Assembly: GCA_947378515.1 (NCBI GenBank)
Contig: CANCKG010000016.1
Span: 1-8,277, forward strand
DNA length: 8,277 bases
Direction of reading: 5' to 3'
From: Gammaproteobacteria bacterium
Lineage (GTDB): Bacteria; Pseudomonadota; Gammaproteobacteria; CAISUE01
Position 1 is the first letter of the stretch, and the number at the start of each line of letters is the position of its first letter. The position numbers and the translations under genes are program-made. Below the pieces are notes generated by a model. It had not been told where the DNA came from, made no database searches, and worked only from the letters and a program-made list of their open reading frames with translations. Shown here piece by piece: positions 6,186 to 8,277 of this stretch.

Positions 6186-7877
6186 TTAACCTTGGTCATG
6201 AGAAATGGGTTGAACGGCTAACATGCCATCATGGAATGTTAAGTTAAAGTAAGTTTGGCTAGCAGCAGCTTGCCTAGAACTCAGCACTTGACCCTGGGCA
6301 TCGAGGGCTAGCGCAAAGCCACGTTTTAACGTTGCCTCTGGCCCCAAACTGACACTGTGCAGCAATAATTTTTTTAATTCGTGTTCGTAATGATAGCAAG
6401 CACTACTCATGGCACGAAGGATAGTGTCAAAATAACTGCTACTTTGCTGGCTTAACAGTGTCACTTGGTGTTGAGGAATCACTTGAATACGCTGCATGAG
6501 TTGGTTTACTTGGGTATCGGCGAGCCTATAAACAGTGGGGGCGGTCGCATAAATACGAGTCAGAGCGTGCTCGATAACCTGTTGGCAACTTTGGATAGAA
6601 TGACTGGCCGTGACAACAATCTGACTGTGCAGTTGGGCGATAAATAGCGCGAGTTTATCGAGTCGATGATGCAGAGTCGTGATTGTGTATTGATAATGCC
6701 CCGCCAAATCTTTCGCTGTCAACGCCAGCGTTTGCTGTAAGCGATTGTGAAGCTGGGCGTGACATTGCTCGATCGTCACCGTTTGACGCTGCAGAGTATG
6801 GGCAATGGCTTGGTAGATAGCGTGCGTATGCACTTGCGCTTGTTTGGCATTATGCACAATCGCTGAAAAAATATGGCCGATCACCTTGGATGGGGTGTCA
6901 AAATACCTATGCGCGATTTCATCTAAGATGGTGTGATCACGCTCATGACCGATGCCCACTAAAACGGGTAATGGCGCTAAACACACTGCCCTGGCAAGCG
7001 CCAAATCATTCAACCACGCCAAATCAATCACTGCCCCGCCACCGCGAATAATAACTAAAGCATCGAACGCTTGAGCCTGATGATCTTGAAAAATGCGCTG
7101 TAGCGCCTGACAAATTTCACCACTGGCGATTTCACCCTGAAATTGACCGTGATAATAGCTAAACTGACATAAACCATGGCGGGCTAATAAATCGGCTTCT
7201 TGTTTGAAATCGCCTAAACCTGCCGCACTCTGTGGACTCAATACCGCTAAGCGGTAAAATTCACGTGGGGTGCTTAAGGCTTTATTATTGGCAAACACGC
7301 CTTCTTGCCATAAAGTATCGCGGATCTGCTGCAATTTAGCGCTGATATCACCTAGAGTATAAGCAGGATCGATATCTTCAATGATTAGCGAAAAGCCGTA
7401 TTGAATATGAAACTGCGCTCTGACGTGCAGCAATACTTTCATGCCAGGGCCAAGTTGGCTTTGAGTGACGGCGAAGAATTTGTCTAATAACGTATCGGCT
7501 TGAGTTTTAAACAGTTTGCCAGATGCTTTGCCAAGGAGATTTTTATTGGCATCCAGTTCGATCAAATCTAAATGGATATGGCCATTTTTAGTCGGGCGAA
7601 ATTCGCTGATTTCAGCCTTGACCCATTCGGCTTGAGGAGTCGCACGGGAGACGGCTTGGGCTACACGCGCTAATAATTGCGATAAGCTGCTATAAGCGGC
7701 TTCGATCGTCCCTGAACTTAAGGCAGGCGCTACATAATTCGGTAACCATTTGGCAAAAGGCGTAGGATCCGTATCGAGGGGAATATACCATTGCTTAACT
7801 GCTTGATCCCAACGAGCACCGAGTGATCGGGCAATATCTTTTTCACGAAATTCGACGTTTAAATAAGTTACGGCCAC
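6186..7877 (-). CDS. xseA: Exodeoxyribonuclease VII large subunit with N-terminal DUF5710-like domain
   Basis: XseA is the catalytic subunit of exonuclease VII, a metal-independent nuclease that degrades single-stranded DNA from both ends. Residues 3-46 (TYLNVEFREKDIARSLGARW, then DQ...QWYIP) form a separate DUF5710-like domain. The OB-fold follows at about 64-172 (WVKAEISEFRPTKNGHIHLD). The nuclease core (about 173-345) has AVLSPQSAAGLGDF with Asp223, VIIRGGG with Arg278, and GIGHERDHTI with His311 and Asp314; Arg-to-His-Asp spacing equals that of E. coli XseA. Residues about 345-505 form a long helical/coiled-coil region for XseB binding, closed by LGPEATLKRGFALALDAQGQ (511-530). At 563 residues it exceeds the usual 400-460. 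The start is GTG at 7877, with an in-frame stop a few codons upstream and no strong ribosome binding site. First gene of the operon. Confidence 0.95.
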   Translation of the reverse strand: MAVTYLNVEFREKDIARSLGARWDQAVKQWYIPLDTDPTPFAKWLPNYVAPALSSGTIEAAYSSLSQLLARVAQAVSRATPQAEWVKAEISEFRPTKNGHIHLDLIELDANKNLLGKASGKLFKTQADTLLDKFFAVTQSQLGPGMKVLLHVRAQFHIQYGFSLIIEDIDPAYTLGDISAKLQQIRDTLWQEGVFANNKALSTPREFYRLAVLSPQSAAGLGDFKQEADLLARHGLCQFSYYHGQFQGEIASGEICQALQRIFQDHQAQAFDALVIIRGGGAVIDLAWLNDLALARAVCLAPLPVLVGIGHERDHTILDEIAHRYFDTPSKVIGHIFSAIVHNAKQAQVHTHAIYQAIAHTLQRQTVTIEQCHAQLHNRLQQTLALTAKDLAGHYQYTITTLHHRLDKLALFIAQLHSQIVVTASHSIQSCQQVIEHALTRIYATAPTVYRLADTQVNQLMQRIQVIPQHQVTLLSQQSSSYFDTILRAMSSACYHYEHELKKLLLHSVSLGPEATLKRGFALALDAQGQVLSSRQAAASQTYFNLTFHDGMLAVQPISHDQG

Positions 7878-7907
7878 AAAGAATCACTATAAAAATACCA
7901 AGGGGTA

Positions 7908-7936
7908 ATTATGCGCCTCTGAGGTGAATAGATCAA
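7908..7936 (-). promoter_or_regulatory. Candidate promoter of the xseA operon
   Basis: On the minus strand TTGATC (7936-7931; four of six) is followed by 17 bases and CATAAT (7913-7908; five of six). Transcription would start near 7901, about 24 bases before the GTG. It lies just clear of the target duplication at 7945-7953, so the mobile element left it intact. Confidence 0.5.
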
Positions 7937-7953
7937 TTTATCTTATCCATTGC

Positions 7954-8079
7954 CAGTAATTCTCGGTGAAAACCCGCTATAACTCGTACTACTATCATTT
8001 TTAATAGTCAAAAGTCTACGAAATGAAAATCTTTAAAGTGCCACTGCATCAGGGCTAGAGGCTTCACCGAGAATTGCTG
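7954..8079. mobile_element. 126-bp MITE-like element with 17-bp inverted ends and 9-bp target duplication
   Basis: The left end CAGTAATTCTCGGTGAA (7954-7970) and the right end TTCACCGAGAATTGCTG (8063-8079) are inverted copies matching at 16 of 17 positions. Both are directly flanked by the identical 9-mer ATCCATTGC (7945-7953 and 8080-8088). The 92 internal bases hold no gene beyond a ten-codon open frame without a ribosome binding site. The ends differ from those of the element at 3024-3172, so this is a second family. Removing it restores a sequence that runs into the repeat at 8088-8126, so it appears to have inserted next to or into that older repeat. Confidence 0.75.
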
Positions 8080-8087
8080 ATCCATTG

Positions 8088-8126
8088 CCATTCAGCAGCT
8101 ACGCGCGGGGAACCCGCGCTAGAGCA
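8088..8126. repeat. Partial copy of the 3024-3172 element (left-end segment)
   Basis: CCATTCAGCA, then CT, GCGCGGG, AACCCGCGCTAG and GCA occur in the same order as at 3028-3065, with about 34 of 39 aligned positions identical. The GC-rich hairpin GCGCGGG/CCCGCGC is preserved. The internal part and right end are not found beyond 8126; the tandem repeat begins there instead. Confidence 0.65.
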
Positions 8127-8128
8127 TG

Positions 8129-8236
8129 CTTCACATTGTCCTACAACTTCACATTGTCCTACAACTTCACATTGTCCTACAACTTCACATTGTCCTACAA
8201 CTTCACATTGTCCTACAACTTCACATTGTCCTACAA
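8129..8236. repeat. Six perfect tandem copies of an 18-bp unit
   Basis: CTTCACATTGTCCTACAA is repeated six times head to tail without a single difference. Each unit carries a small TTGT-CCT-ACAA stem. The array is bounded by short inverted sequences ATGCTTCA (8126-8133) and TGAAGCAT (8239-8246). Because 18 is a multiple of three, one minus-strand frame stays open as a VVGQCE repeat, but there is no ribosome binding site and no sign of a gene. The identity of the copies suggests recent expansion or homogenisation. Confidence 0.95.
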
Positions 8237-8264
8237 TATGAAGCATAAGACTTACAGATTTCAG

Positions 8265-8277
8265 ATCTATTCAGCAC
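8265..8277. repeat. Possible third left end of the 3024-3172 element, cut by the window edge
   Basis: ATCTATTCAGCAC at the window edge matches bases 3-15 of the left end GTATCCATTCAGCAC at 12 of 13 positions. Only 13 bases are available, so this is suggestive only. Confidence 0.3.

Noticed and set aside
8023..8058. Ten-codon plus-strand frame MKIFKVPLHQG
   Set aside because: It is inside the 126-bp element, has no ribosome binding site and is too short to distinguish from chance.
8129..8236. CRISPR array
   Set aside because: The copies abut directly with no variable spacers, and the unit is only 18 bp.
8064..8246. Minus-strand open frame encoding VVGQCE repeats
   Set aside because: The frame stays open only because the 18-bp tandem unit is a multiple of three. 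There is no ribosome binding site, and the C-terminal part is translated from the repeat at 8088-8126.

Overview
The window reads as chromosomal DNA of a gammaproteobacterium with moderate GC. Every gene lies on the minus strand. Ribosomal protein S16, RimM, TrmD and L19 resemble their enterobacterial counterparts closely, and the block order rpsP-rimM-trmD-rplS is the usual one. The intergenic repeats suggest a lineage rich in small mobile elements, possibly Legionellales/Coxiellaceae-like. That placement is a guess and cannot be settled from the sequence alone.

In the direction of transcription (right to left), the window opens with about 400 bases without a gene (7878-8277). This stretch holds six perfect 18-bp tandem repeats, a 126-bp element with terminal inverted repeats and a 9-bp target duplication, and fragments of a second repeat family. 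Next comes a tightly packed operon, xseA-xseB-M17 aminopeptidase-murD, with junctions of +3, -4 and -1 bases. It encodes both subunits of exonuclease VII, a metallo-aminopeptidase and the D-glutamate ligase of peptidoglycan synthesis. XseA carries an extra N-terminal DUF5710-like domain.

A 280-bp gap after murD contains a 149-bp MITE-like element (15-bp inverted ends, 8-bp target duplication). It is inserted beside a 13-bp palindrome and a degenerate second copy of that palindrome. A small outer-membrane lipoprotein gene follows.

The ribosomal/tRNA-modification operon rpsP-rimM-trmD-rplS has a near-consensus sigma-70 promoter overlapped by an inverted repeat. After it come tRNA-Ala(GGC) with its own promoter, tRNA-Glu(UUC), and the first 22 codons of a probable rsmE gene cut by the window edge. 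Degenerate GACAGA/TCTGTC repeats flank tRNA-Glu on both sides and form a long hairpin just ahead of rsmE.

No complete new enzymatic system is visible. The least expected content is the pair of transposase-less elements with intact target duplications, the perfect 18-bp array, the domain fusion on XseA, and murD lying away from other cell-wall genes.
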